Below, piece by piece: positions 1 to 10,543 of a DNA stretch of 64,000 nt. The translations under genes were made by a program, and so were the position numbers. Under the pieces are notes generated by a model, which was given only the letters and a program-made list of their open reading frames with translations, ran no database searches and was not told the origin of the DNA. The stretch lies in contig WHSA01001115.1 in NCBI GenBank assembly GCA_012931725.1, positions 917,448 to 981,447 of the forward strand, read 5' to 3'. The stretch's first letter is position 1, and each line of letters opens with the position of its first letter. Source of the stretch: Litsea cubeba. Lineage: Eukaryota > Streptophyta > Magnoliopsida > Laurales > Lauraceae.

Positions 1-343
1 TTCTGGTTGATCCCCCGCATCAATTTGAGGGGGGGTGTTAAAGTGTAATATTGTATCATAATAGGCCCAGGGACCCAGTCCACTTGTATGATGATAAAGC
101 CCAGCCCACTTATAAAGAGGAGACTTAGTCATATTTTGTACAGCTAGGCAACACCGTAGATACCAAGTTGTATTCCCTTTTTTAGAGATCTAATTGATCT
201 GATTAGCTTTAATTTCTTGATTTGTAGCCTAAACATAGGCATTGTAAACTCTATTTAAAGAGAAGAAATCCAAGATGGCTAGCATCGAAACAAAGCAATT
301 CACAGACTTTCTCTCTCTCGTTTTTGCATGTCTCTGAATGTCA
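1..343 (+). mobile_element. Copia element, 3' end with LTR
   Basis: Bases 1-35 match the end of the Copia B polyprotein gene and its polypurine tract (compare 52170-52207): coding tail, then a G-rich tract. An LTR of about 308 bp follows from TGTTAAAGTG at 36 to ...TGTCA at 343. It shares blocks with the Copia B LTR, including tgatttgtagcctaaac and ttcacaga, but is clearly diverged. The element body is upstream of the window. It lies in the sense direction of SHPRH. Confidence 0.8.
36..343 (+). repeat. 3' LTR of the left-edge Copia
   Basis: The LTR has TG...CA ends and directly follows a polypurine tract. A TATA-like ctatttaaag lies near 250. Length is 308 bp against 310 bp for the Copia B LTRs. 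The right boundary at 343 is set by alignment of the LTR end (ctctgaatgtca versus ctgcaactgaca) and could be off by a few bases. Confidence 0.7.
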
Positions 344-1458
344 CTGCGGTCTAAAGCCTACCAAAGGTAAGCCGTTTTAATTTAAAACATTGCTTTTCCT
401 ATTTCTTCTCCTCAATAGCCTTTCCTAAACTTGTCTCTACCCTTATATGGTTCTAAATCACTAAAAGAAAAAACCCCAAGATTGACTGCTCTACATGATT
501 TGAATTATTTTGACCACTTAAAAATTTGCACCGCTATGCTGCTACATATCGCCGCACCTGCTACGTACTGTTTTTGCCACTAGCCTCTACTCTCGTCGCA
601 ACCCCTATTTTGATCCCTGGCTGTTATTGATTTGCATTCCTATAGGTCAGAAATCTGGTTTGGCCTGCTCCAAATATGAGATTTCTCTTGTTCATCGGAA
701 TCTAATTTATTTCTTCTGGTCTAATAGATCATCAGGACAACTGTTCTGTGTGATCAATTGGTGGGACCCAATAAACCTTTTCTTATTCTTTTTGGAAATC
801 AACACCTTCATTCGGTATAGGATATTCCTGATCTATTTGAAGGAAATCAGTTCGACTTACGGTTCTCTGCAAGAGTATGTCTTTTGTTGGACACCTGATC
901 ACTGTGTTCTGCACTTTCCCTGTTCCACTGCTTCTACAAATCACATGGAGTTGCCTAATATTTCTAACAAGATTTTGCACACATACTTATTTTAGGCAGA
1001 CCTACTGATTTTTCGCACCAGTCACCAAGTATTGATTGATATCTGTTTTGTGGAGACCTCCAACTTTTTGAAATATAGATCGATCCCCCCCCCCACCCCA
1101 CCCCCACCCCTCCAAAAAAAAAAAAAAAAAGAATTTGGACATGATAGATATTCACGTAGCCATCTTCATCATATCTTTTCAAAGCTGGGCATGATAGATG
1201 TTCACACATGTGGGGAATTATTTGAAGTTTCTACAGTTCTGTTTTATAATTTGTGTATCTATTTTCCCTAAACACCTAATGAAAGAGTTTTCACTCATTA
1301 GTCTTGGAACGTACTTTCCTCAGCATTTTTTTCTCTTCTTCTTCCGTCTCTTTCTGTCGTTTTCCCTTTCTTCCATCTCTATGGTGGACCCTTTTTTTGT
1401 TTATTTTTTCCCCTTTTCATATGTATCATGTATGCTATGCTTTTCTTGTATTTCAAAG
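344..1458 (+). other. intron sequence, no gene
   Basis: AT-rich sequence with no supported exon. It holds a C-rich tract followed by about 17 A at roughly 1086-1131 and pyrimidine-rich stretches before the first exon. Whether it is all one intron depends on the unseen upstream exon. Confidence 0.6.
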
Positions 1459-1622
1459 GTCTGTGAGGCATTTACCAAATGCAAAGGTCAGCATGAGACT
1501 TGGTGGTTGGATGCTCTTGATCTTATTGAGCAGGATAAGGACTCCTCAAATGAGCTGATACGAAGGGTTGACGAGGCTGTTTCTGGATCTGTAAACAATT
1601 TCAAATCAAAAACTGCTACAAG
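1459..1622 (+). CDS. SHPRH: SHPRH-like exon, helical region
   Basis: The acceptor is ...tttcaaag at 1451-1458 and the donor is gttagt at 1623. The exon reads from phase 0 and encodes about 54 residues beginning VCEAFTKCKGQHETWW and ending KSKTATR. It leaves two bases (AG) that complete an Arg codon with the first base of the next exon. The segment is rich in charged and helical residues and lies between the first helicase lobe and the RING in SHPRH proteins. No zinc ligand or catalytic motif is visible in this exon alone; the assignment rests on the joined protein. The acceptor lacks the usual CAG, having AAG. Confidence 0.85.
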
Positions 1623-2394
1623 GTTAGTTATAATTTTGTTTGTCAGTCTGATATTACTTATTTTATCATTCATATATATATATATATGTATTTGCACTTT
1701 CCAATGTTTGTAATAATTTGATGTGTAGAATTTTTAGGAGTTGAAAGGAAGACTTGAGAAAGAAGGTTTTAGCTTTATATCTGCATTTAATATTAGGGCG
1801 TTGCAATTTTATGGCTGTGAGCATGCAATTGAATATGGTAGCCAGTTGTCTGGAATTGTCCACGGAGTGATGAATCCATACAACTTCTTGTGTCAAAATT
1901 TTTTATTATTGTGAATGGGTTTTATCTCAGAAATCATGATTACTGAATGAGACCAACCATCTGATTAAACCCTGTTAAATATGAACAATTGGTTCTTATT
2001 GTTCATTTTCATCTGATGGCTAGTATCATTTTCTGAGAGAGATACTGGGGCATAGTTCATCCTGAGATTGGATCCATGTGAACAACAGTGTGCACTACTG
2101 AAGAGTGGTCTTGAACCTTTACATTTGGTAGACTGAAAAAGACAATGACATTTTTTACAGCGCATATCATGTTGTATCTCTCCATAATAACTCAATTGTA
2201 GTAGGCGATGACTAAAGTTTACCCAGATTTCTAAGAACCTTTAAGCAAATGCTAAAGATTGTCTTCACTGATTCTGAACAAAGAATCTATTGCAAAATAG
2301 TTTTCGTTTGTTATTATTGTAGTTTAATTTTATTGACATGTATCCAATCTTTTGTGATAGCATTTAATATGATGTCATGGATTTCCTAAACCAG

Positions 2395-2611
2395 GTTTCG
2401 AAGTATAAGTGGTCTGAAGTATCTTATCCAGACTGGTCTAGATTCATTGGAAACCTCTAGACAGGAGTTGGTTGAAAGACTCTTAAAAATTGACCAAACA
2501 ATGGAGAAACCCAGGGATGAAGATATCGAGCGTGTGAGATACTGTCCAAATTGCCAAGCCAATGCTGATGGTCCAATATGCATTCACTGTGAATTGGATG
2601 AGTTATTTCAG
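2395..2611 (+). CDS. SHPRH: SHPRH-like exon with Cys-rich segment
   Basis: The acceptor is ccag at 2391-2394 and the donor is gtaatt at 2612. One base completes the split Arg codon, followed by 72 codons. The product runs FRSISGLKYLIQTGLDSLET and so on to YCPNCQ, then CIHCELDELFQ. The CPNC and CIHC pairs are typical of plant SHPRH proteins just upstream of the linker to the RING; a zinc-binding role is possible but not proven. The exon ends in phase 0 on CAG. It is close to its neighbours (772 and 607 bp introns), so this part of the gene has escaped transposon growth. Confidence 0.9.
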
Positions 2612-3218
2612 GTAATTACTTGCGGACCCCATATTGATGGGATAAGGCTAAGATTGTGATGATTGACTATTTTAGGTAAATTTACGTAAAATGAATCATA
2701 TGATCTTTAAGCTTTAGGATTTGCACAGTGTCCTAGGGTCCTTGGGTCTTGAGTTCATCAATTTGGTTCCCATGGTTGGTACTCGGTAATTCAGTTTGGT
2801 GAGTTAATGGGCCCCACCATCGTAGATGGACCACATCCTCAAGGCATTTAAGATTGTTATATATTTCCCATTCTTTTGTTGGAGCAGTGCTTTTAATAAA
2901 TTCTTAATATATTTTATGGGTATCATTTCTATTAGGGACGGGGCTGGGCTTTCGTGCAATTTTTTGTGCATGGTTCAACTATAGGGGCTAATCGGATTGC
3001 AATTTTTTGTTGTTTTGCCGAAACATGGTACCCCCTTGTTAAACCCTGAAACTCAAAACTGGAAAGCCTGTGCATATCCTTGAGTTGACGATTATATGTA
3101 TCTCTGGTATTCTTTTTTTACTACTTTGTACGTTTCTTGAAATTTATGCTTTGCTGCTACAAAAATGCTTATTACTGTTAGTATATTTCTTTTATTACAA
3201 CCACCCTTTGTTCTATAG
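2612..3218 (+). other. SHPRH intron without recognised element
   Basis: AT-rich intron of 607 bp with GT-AG ends. I see no transposon or coding signal. Confidence 0.7.
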
Positions 3219-3425
3219 GTACATGAGGCAAGGCTTTTTCATCTTAAAAGTGGAGACAGTGGAGGGATGGTTACATCAGCAGAAGAAGCAGTAGGCATGC
3301 AAAAGAAAAAGTCTGCATTGAATCGTTTCTTCATAGCTTTATCCCAGTCCAATAAAATTTCCACTGCCTCCAGTGTTGGTAATGAAAAAAGCAAAAGAAA
3401 ACGGGATGTTACAGCCAACATAGTG
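3219..3425 (+). CDS. SHPRH: SHPRH-like exon, basic low-complexity linker
   Basis: The acceptor is ttctatag at 3211-3218 and the donor is gtaatt at 3426. The 69 codons are in phase 0 and start VHEARLFHLKSGDSGG. The second half is rich in Ser, Lys and Arg (KKKSALNRFF, then EKSKRKRD), which looks like a disordered, possibly nuclear-targeting stretch; that role is inference. Two other frames are open over most of the exon, but only this one joins both neighbours without a stop. Confidence 0.88.
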
Positions 3426-3893
3426 GTAATTTCTTCTACTTCGTTTGCTCTTTAGTTTGACCTCAGGCTGTTAGATCCTTCTATTTTCATCTAATTTCTT
3501 TATTACCAAAGGATCACATTCCTCTCTCTCTTTATGTTTATATAAATATATATTTTACTAATTTGTTGATGAATTCTAAGACCCATTGATCATATTGAGA
3601 TGGCGTTGATTTATTTGATCTGATTGGAGAGTTCCAACTACAAAATGATCCATGTATAGAGGTTAGTTTGGGCATTTTTTGAAGTTTGAGCAATAATTTA
3701 TGGTTTTACATTTTGATAATGTTGGATGGTTGCTCATCTTTATTATTAATAAGGTTGAATGGTCTAGATTAGCTCATCTATAATCTATATCTTTAGATGG
3801 GCTCGATAGAATAGTGTCAAGAATGCAAACGAAAGAAGATGACAAACCCAAGATAAAACTGTTAATTATGAGCTCACCCTTACTAATGCAAGC

Positions 3894-4765
3894 CATAGTT
3901 TTTAAAATTAGAATCGTATCGTAAATCGTTCATACCCATGAATTGAATTGAATCACGAATCATATCGCAAATTGTAGGATTTTTTATTTTTCTAATAAAT
4001 AATAATAATAATAAATTAAAAGAAAACGCAAAAAAGTTATTATTCGTAACCATCCATTTTCCCATTTATAGCAGTATAAATACAATAACAAGTCTATCAT
4101 ACAATCATATCAAGAACATCATGACATTTTATATACATACATAAGAAATAAATGATGTGTACATAGTAAAAAAAAGTTTAAGGTATCAATATATATACAT
4201 ATTATCTTTAAATAAAAATAAAATAAAATCCAAACCATGAATTTTACACAGTAGGATATCTTTTGAAGTTAAGAAAGTGTTCATGAAGAAGAAAACCAGA
4301 ATAGATTAAAAAAAGATATAGACAAGAACCATACGTTCAATCGAATGTTTTAAATTTTAATTGAATGTATGTTTTTTATTCTTCTTTGAAACCTCATCAA
4401 AGCCGTAAAAAATTCTTAGGAGGTTTCGTTAACTACTAAATAACCATTTAAAAATAAAAGCGCTAAAAGAAAGCAAGAATAAAGAAAGAAATAAGAAAAC
4501 ATATTATTAATATTAGCTTATTGGTTGTAGCTATTCTCACTTAGCCGAATCACTTAAATCGCAAGATTCGATGAAACGAGTATCAAATCGTAGGATTCAC
4601 ACCCGGATCCTAAGATTCATCTGTAAATGATTTCATTGCATAGATACGAATCATTTTCCTTAAGATTCGGGATACGAATTGAGATTCAGGATACGAATCA
4701 TAGGATTTAGATTCGGGTTACGAATTGAGATTCAGGATACCAATCATAGGATTTTGATAACTATG
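3894..4765 (+). mobile_element. hAT-like non-autonomous DNA element
   Basis: The ends are inverted: CATAGTTTTTAAAAT at 3894 pairs with ATTTTGATAACTATG at 4751-4765 (13 of 15 positions). An 8-bp direct duplication flanks it, ATGCAAGC at 3886-3893 and ATGTAAGC at 4766-4773, with one mismatch. An 8-bp duplication is the hallmark of the hAT superfamily. The 872-bp interior is AT-rich and has no transposase. It contains many variants of gattcg/tacgaat and a 46-bp tandem duplication near its right end. The hAT assignment is inference from the duplication length. Confidence 0.65.
4663..4754 (+). repeat. 46-bp tandem duplication
   Basis: Two adjacent units, 4663-4708 and 4709-4754, begin agattcggg and end cataggattt with only two differences seen. 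They are inside the hAT-like element, next to its right terminal repeat. Confidence 0.75.
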
Positions 4766-4773
4766 ATGTAAGC

Positions 4774-5765
4774 TATTATTTCTAACTATCCTAGGCCACG
4801 ATACTTGGATACTTGTGCAAGCCCAACCTATCCGTATTGGACTAATAAGGCACTTGAATTGGTACTTGATACTGCACCGATACTTCTAGGGTACGGGTTT
4901 AGCATATCCAACCTACCAAGTCCATTATCTCATATAATTTATTTTTATTTTTTATTTTGTTACTTCTCAACATAGAAGAAAAGTTTAGAATGGACCGTAA
5001 ACAATGATAATTTAATTAATTCAAAAGTGATCTAAGATAAAAACTAGGACACCCGTATCCATATCCGTGTCCTAGATTTCCAAAAGTACAGAGTTATATT
5101 GATCTTGTATCGCTATCCGTACCTATATCTGTATCCAGGTATCATAGATCTTGAGGCTTTCTTCCACTTATTATTTTGGTGAAAAAAATGTCTCTACTCT
5201 TAAATTTCTCTTTTACTGATAGCTTGGGTGAACAAATAAACAAGCATACAATTGGAGAAAAAAAATGTGGGAGGAATTCCTTCACACAATACAAAGGAGT
5301 AATGTCCTTTGGCTGTTGCTCGGCTGGTTAGGAATATGGATAGTGTGTGTGGGTGAATGCGTTTGAGCCTTATTGTAAAGGGCGAAAAACAACGAAGGAG
5401 TACGAGCTTCCCTCTCTTTGTTTAAATATATATGTAGTAAGTTTGATGGATTACTTTACTTATTATATATAGAGTAAGTTTGACTTCTTACTATTTTTTA
5501 AATATATATATATTTTAATATTTTTATGAAATAAGCTGGTGAAATAAAAATGCTAAACTGGCCAAAATGTTTCAATCTGGAGTCAATTTTAAACATCGGC
5601 CATAACAAAATTGACAACTATGATTTACACTGATAGTTTTTTGTTGTATTAGCGTTTTTGATAAAATGACATTTTGACCTTTTGAGTTTTTCATCTGGGT
5701 ATTTGACTGAAATGCATTTCTTAGTGTTTTGATTGGGATTTGATGTTTCATCCACTTAATGGCAG
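4774..5765 (+). other. SHPRH intron, unannotated part
   Basis: AT-rich sequence up to the acceptor at 5765. No gene or clear repeat boundary is visible. The separate stretch 3426-3885, left of the hAT-like element, is equally featureless. Confidence 0.6.
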
Positions 5766-5882
5766 GTTTCGAGATCTCCTTCTGAATTGGAGGTTACACT
5801 AGGGGTCATCAAGAGTTACTCGAGGGCATTGTTAGGAAGAGAGGCTATGTCATCTGCAACGAAGCAACTTCTTCTTTTTGAG
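5766..5882 (+). CDS. SHPRH: SHPRH-like short exon
   Basis: The acceptor is ggcag at 5761-5765 and the donor is gtatga at 5883. It has 39 codons in phase 0 and begins VSRSPSELEVTLGVIKSYSR. It predicts an amphipathic helix with no special motif. The next exon is 11.7 kb downstream. The intron between them holds the L1/RTE nest, Copia A and a second RTE fragment. Confidence 0.86.
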
Positions 5883-6697
5883 GTATGAGCTTTTCTGTGA
5901 TAAGTTTGTACTGAGAGGATGGCATTACATGATTTGTTTGTCTCGATCGTCATTGCTCTGGCACAAGCAACATCATACTTGGGAAGTTGTCAGTTTGTAT
6001 TGGTCAACAGAAGTAAGTATTACTTGATGTAATCCAAGTGGGCCCATTTTTTTTTGAAGGATCATTGCCTATGTATAGGAATTGTAATAGGAAACTAGAA
6101 TCTAGTCTTTTTTGGCAAGTTTTAAGAAAGTGGCAAGACAATACAGTCTTCAATTTCATGCAAGGTAAGTTGCTGGTGGGGTTTTGGCGATAAGAAGGGG
6201 AAAAAGGACCGTGGTTTTTGGGCTAGAAAGAGGGGGATGACAAGACAAAAAAATCGTATTTTGATTTCCAATTAGAAAAAAAACCCAATTTTGATTTCCA
6301 ATTCTTCCTATATATTTTTGAAAATGAGCCGAAAGTTTTGATCTTTCCGAGATTTTCCTTTTATTAATATTTTTTTAGAAATTACGAAAAGATCCCTATG
6401 TTTTCTACTAATTACAGGAAGATCCTTGGAACTGTTGGAATTATAAATAAGTTATATTAGAACTCATAACAGCTACAAGTGGCCCTTTTCATCTCATACT
6501 TCAAATTGCCTCTCTACACATTATGCCCATTGAAGAGGGAATTATGGGCATTGGAAAAGTTAATGAGATTTAGCCACCACAACATTGTCCTAGTAAAGGT
6601 GAGATATATAAATTCTTGGGAATTTGGAACAAGATTTGTGGTCAAAAGGGATTTTAAGTGGGGAAGTTGCGCGACAATTTGTGACTGAAAATTGAAG
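5883..6697 (+). other. SHPRH intron, unannotated part
   Basis: AT-rich intron sequence before the L1 target duplication. No coding or repeat signal that I can name. Confidence 0.6.
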
Positions 6698-6744
6698 GAT
6701 TTGATGGGATTTTGAAGGGTAAAGATGATGGTGTAGGTTACGAA

Positions 6745-8670
6745 TTGTGCATCGATTGGGGACTGAAAGGATTCTTCCCAGCGGAGAGGGGTCTGTGTCA
6801 GGGAGACCCTCTATCTCCGTTCCTCTTTGTCATCATCTGAGAGGCTCTTAGTAGGATGCTTTCTAAAGCAGAAGATTGCAATTTGATTTGCGGTTTCAAG
6901 CCCGCTCAAAATGCTCTATCTGTCTCCCATCTCCTTTATGCGGATGACACTCTCCTTTTTTGCGATGCCAAAGTAGACGAAATTCAAAACTTGGTTGCCA
7001 TTCTCAGATGCTTCGAAGCTGTCTCGGGCCTCAAGATTAATTTCTCCAAGAGTGCCATCCTAGGGATCTCTATTGAAAAAGACTCTCTTCGTCACTATGC
7101 AACTATCTTGGGATGCAGAGTTGACTATTTCCCATCCACCTACCTTGGGCTTCCTCTATGTCTAAGTAGGGTGCCAAAATCCATCTGGAACCCAATCCTT
7201 GAGAAAATTGAGAAAAAACTGTCTTCTTGGAAAGCAAGATACCTTTCCCTAGGAGGTAGAATCACGTTGATCCAATCTGCTCTTGCCAACCTTCCAATTT
7301 ACTACATGTCTATTCTCAAATGCCCAGTTGCTATCATCAATCGCATTGAGAAGCTTCAACGTGACTTCCTATGGCAGGGCCACGAGGAGTCAAAACTTGG
7401 TGAATTGGAAATCAGTCTGTCGCCCTAAAAAGTCAGGCGGTCTAGGAATAAGACCTTTAAGGAGCATGAATCAAGCTTTATTGAGCAAATGGCTTTGGAG
7501 GCTGGGGGATGAAACTGAAGGTCTATGGAGAAATATCCTTCTACCAAATACAAAGGAGAAACGGTTGGGACATCTATCCTCCATCCCAAAGGTGCTCAAA
7601 TTTTTTGGAATGGGATATGCTCTACCAAAGACTCTTTTACTCAATCCATCCGTTTCCAAGTTGGCAATGGAGAGAACATATCTTTTTGGCATGACATTTG
7701 GGTCGGTAACAACCCCTTAGCGATTCAATTCCCTGATCTATACAGATGTGCTAGAAACCAAAAAGCTAGGGTCAGAGATTACCTTGACATGAATGGCAGC
7801 CAGCATCTATGGGGCCCCATTTTCAGAAGTAATCTTTCCGAAGAAGAGGAAGCAAACCTCTTCAATCTTTTTGAGGTCCTTAGCGGGTTGGATATCAATG
7901 GCGAAGTGCAAGACATCAAATATTGGGCCCCTTCTAGAAGCGACTCTTTCTCTGTTTCCTCCTGCTTCTCCCCCCTTCATGTAGGGCCCCCGACTACTCG
8001 TTGAGGTTGGCCCCCCTTTGGAAAGTAAAGGCCCCTCCAAGAGTTCTTGCTTTCGTCTGGCTTGCTCTCCAGAACAAAATTCTGACTATGGATAATCTCC
8101 GCCGCCGGAAAATGCTCATTGTCAATGCTTGCCCACTTTGCTTAGCCGATGAGGGCCCCCGACTACTCGTTGAGGTTGGCCCCCCTTTGGAAAGTAAAGG
8201 CCCCTCCAAGAGTTCTTGCTTTCGTCTGGCTTGCTCTCCAGAACAAAATTCTGACTATGGATAATCTCCGCCGCCGGAAAATGCTCATTGTCTATGCTTG
8301 CCCACTTTGCTTAGCCGATGAGGAATCGGTTGACCACTTATTCCTTCATTGCAAGCAGACAAAAGCTATTTGGCAAGCTATCCTCAAGGAGTTTAACTGC
8401 AGCTTGGTTATTCCTCTATCCTTCCCCAAGATGTTCCAACAGTGGGCTTGTCCGATTTCTACCTCCAAAGGGAAGATTATGTGGCGCCTGTCTTTTATTG
8501 CTTTCATTGGGACGATTTGGAAAGAGAGAAATAGCAGATGTTTTGAAGGAACTTCCTCCTCCCAAGAAGACCTAATCTTCAAAATGAAATTCTCTGTAGC
8601 CTCTTGGGTCTCTATTCTCCCAGTCTTTCGGGACTTATCCCTTGATGCTTTATGTTTCAACTGGAGGTAA
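6745..8670 (+). pseudogene. L1 LINE reverse transcriptase, broken
   Basis: The fragments cover the RT fingers/palm to C-terminus of a plant L1 ORF2. Near 6790-6830 is the RT block GLCQGDPLSPFLF, then an in-frame stop. The frame 6856-7428 includes the catalytic YADDTLLF, then LKINFSKS and YLGLPL. After a frameshift come GGLGIRPL and ALLSKWLWRL, then FWHDIWVG near 7690 in another frame. The C-terminal zinc region APPRVLAFVWLALQNK...CPLC occurs twice because of a 169-bp tandem duplication. It ends at a TAA near 8670. At least four disruptions make it non-functional. Confidence 0.88.
7983..8320 (+). repeat. 169-bp tandem duplication inside the L1
   Basis: Units 7983-8151 and 8152-8320 are identical except for one base (gtcaatgc versus gtctatgc). 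The unit begins agggcccccgactactcg and covers the zinc-binding C-terminal part of ORF2. As 169 is not a multiple of three, the duplication shifts the reading frame. Confidence 0.92.
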
Positions 8671-8836
8671 GTGATATCGTTTTAATCTGGCTCTTTTTTC
8701 CTTTTGTCTGAGGCCTTTTGCCTCTTTTGTATAGCTTCTCCTTTTTTGGGCTGTGGCTGTATTTCTGGGGTCCTCCCCAGCCGCTTCTCAGTATAGCACT
8801 TTTATACTCTAAAGCTTTTGATTAATACAAGTTACC

Positions 8837-10183
8837 AAACCAAACCAAACCAAACCAAGCCTTTTCCCACTAGGTGGGGTCGGCTATATGGATTTGACGA
8901 CGCCAATCAAATCTGTTTAGGGCCATGTCCTCCGTTAGATCCATGTAGGCAAGATCATGTTTAATAGTTTCTTTCCAACTTCTCTTGGGTCTCCCTCTCC
9001 CTCTCCTACTCTTGGCAAATTCCATGCTTTCACACCTTTTAACAGGTGCCTCTGTTGGACGCATTCTAACATGGCCGAACCATCTCAGTCGATTTTCTCT
9101 CATTTTATCTCCAATCGGTACTATTCCTACTATGCCCCTAATCTCCTCATTCCTAATCCTATCTCTCCTTGTGATCCCGCACATCCATCTTAGCATTCTC
9201 ATCTCCGCAACTTCCATCTTCTTGACATGATTATGCTTTACTGCCCAACACTCTGATCCATATAACAACGCTGGCCGTACCGCCACCTTATAATACTTTC
9301 CTTTAACCTTGAGGGGGACTTTCCGATCACACAAGACCCCCGAAGCACTCCTCCATTTGGTCCACCCGGCTTGAATCCTGTGACTTACATCAGTATCAAT
9401 CCCTCCATCCTGTTGCACCATAGATCCAAGGTACCTAAAGTTTTCTTTTTCTACTATCTTTTGTGTGCCCAAACTTACTTCTATGTTACCAGGTGTCCTA
9501 CTTTGACTAAACTTGCATTCCATATATTCCGTTTTGCATCGACTTAGCCTAAACCCTTTTGTCTCTAATGTTTTCCGCCACAATTCAAGTTTAGCATTTA
9601 CTCCTTCTCTCGTCTCATCCACTAAAACAATGTCATCTGCAAATAACATACACCACGGCACCTCATCCTGGATATGTCTTGTAATCTCATCCATAACTAG
9701 GGCAAACAAGTACGGGCTTAACGCTGAGCCTTGGTGTAGACCAATCGTGATAGGAAACTCCTTAGTTTCGCCGCCAGTCGTCCTTATAGATGTCACGACT
9801 CTATCATACATATCCCTTATCGCCTCAATATAAGCGACACAAACTCTTTTCTTTTCCAGAACTTTCCAAAGAATCTCCCTAGGAACCCGGTCATAAGCCT
9901 TCTCCAAGTCAATGAACACCATATGTAAATCTCTCTTACCTTCTCTATACTGTTCCATTAACCTCCTCAAGAGAAAGATAGCCTCCATGGTTGATCTCCC
10001 AGGCATGAAACCAAATTGATTCTCTGAAATATTTGTTGTTCTTCTTAGTCTTCTCTCAATAACTCTCTCCCATAATTTCATCGTATGGCTCATCAATTTA
10101 ATCCCGCGGTAGTTCGCACAGTTCTGAATATCTCCTTTGTTCTTGTATATGGGTATAAGAATACTTTTCCTCCATGCATTAGG
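8837..10183 (-). mobile_element. RTE-type LINE, 5'-truncated, inserted in the L1 3' UTR
   Basis: The minus-strand element ends with the conserved plant RTE 3' signature (cgaccccacctagtggga, then aaggc and a ttggt repeat tail, at 8837-8880). CAAGTTACC at 8828-8836 and again at 10184-10192 is the target duplication; removing the RTE restores an L1 3' UTR reading acaagttaccatttcaaaa. Its 5' end stops inside the RT domain, so the copy was truncated on insertion. Confidence 0.8.
8870..10183 (-). pseudogene. RTE LINE reverse transcriptase, C-terminal part, open
   Basis: The frame is open for about 437 codons and has no start of its own because the element is truncated. RT motifs in order: NCANYRGIKLMSHTMKLWER, then QFGFMPGRSTMEAIFLLRRL, VFIDLEKAYDRVPRE, GLHQGSALSPYLFALVMDE and the catalytic FADDIVLV. 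The C-terminal domain follows with MRMLRWMCGITRRDRIRNE, LRWFGHVRMRP and RRGRGRPKRSWKE. The stop TAG at 8870-8872 lies within the conserved RTE 3' end. The long open frame suggests a fairly recent insertion, but the endonuclease domain is missing. Confidence 0.92.
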
Positions 10184-10249
10184 CAAGTTACCATTTCAAA
10201 AAAAAGAAAGATTTGATGGGATTTTCTAGGGTAGATGCAGTGGTATAGA

Positions 10250-10543
10250 TGTTATAATATGTGAAGAAAGGAGAGGAAGAAGAAGAGGTACAGTGGGAGA
10301 AGGTCGTACCTCCATTGAGCATCGAGAGTTTTATTTATAATGATATTATGCCTTAATCAAGGCTCTAATTATGTGAAGAGTACAAATTAGAATAACAAAA
10401 GAATGGAAAGAATAAATCCCATCCTATACATGGAAGGAGAGAAATCAGCTACTAAATCACAGCTATACAATTTTGAGTATATATCCCACGTGTGGGAGGC
10501 GTATACATGGGCCTTTGTTGGGCTGGGCTTGTTATCTTCTACA
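10250..10543 (-). repeat. 3' LTR of Copia A
   Basis: It is 294 bp with TG...CA ends (tgttataatatg to cttctaca). It is preceded by target duplication ATAGA and abutted on the right by the polypurine tract (actccccctcaaatt on the + strand). Confidence 0.93.

Larger units (their letters stand above)
6698..10225 (+). mobile_element. 5'-truncated L1 LINE, with flanking target duplications
   Basis: The 16-bp sequence GATTTGATGGGATTTT occurs at 6698-6713 and again at 10210-10225, and similarity continues less perfectly for about 20 bases. Between them is an L1-type LINE on the + strand. RT and zinc-knuckle remnants run to 8670, followed by a 3' UTR and an A-rich tail (atttcaaaaaaaagaaag) just before the second duplication. 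The UTR is split by an RTE LINE at 8837-10183. The L1 start is lost, which is typical of incomplete reverse transcription. Confidence 0.75.

Noticed and set aside
627..1455. Open frames of 60-122 codons upstream of the first exon, as possible further SHPRH exons.
   Set aside because: No similarity to SHPRH that I can see, no good splice sites in phase, and T-rich intron composition.
9513..9833. 106-codon + strand frame opposite the RTE reverse transcriptase.
   Set aside because: It is the antisense shadow of a well-supported RT frame.
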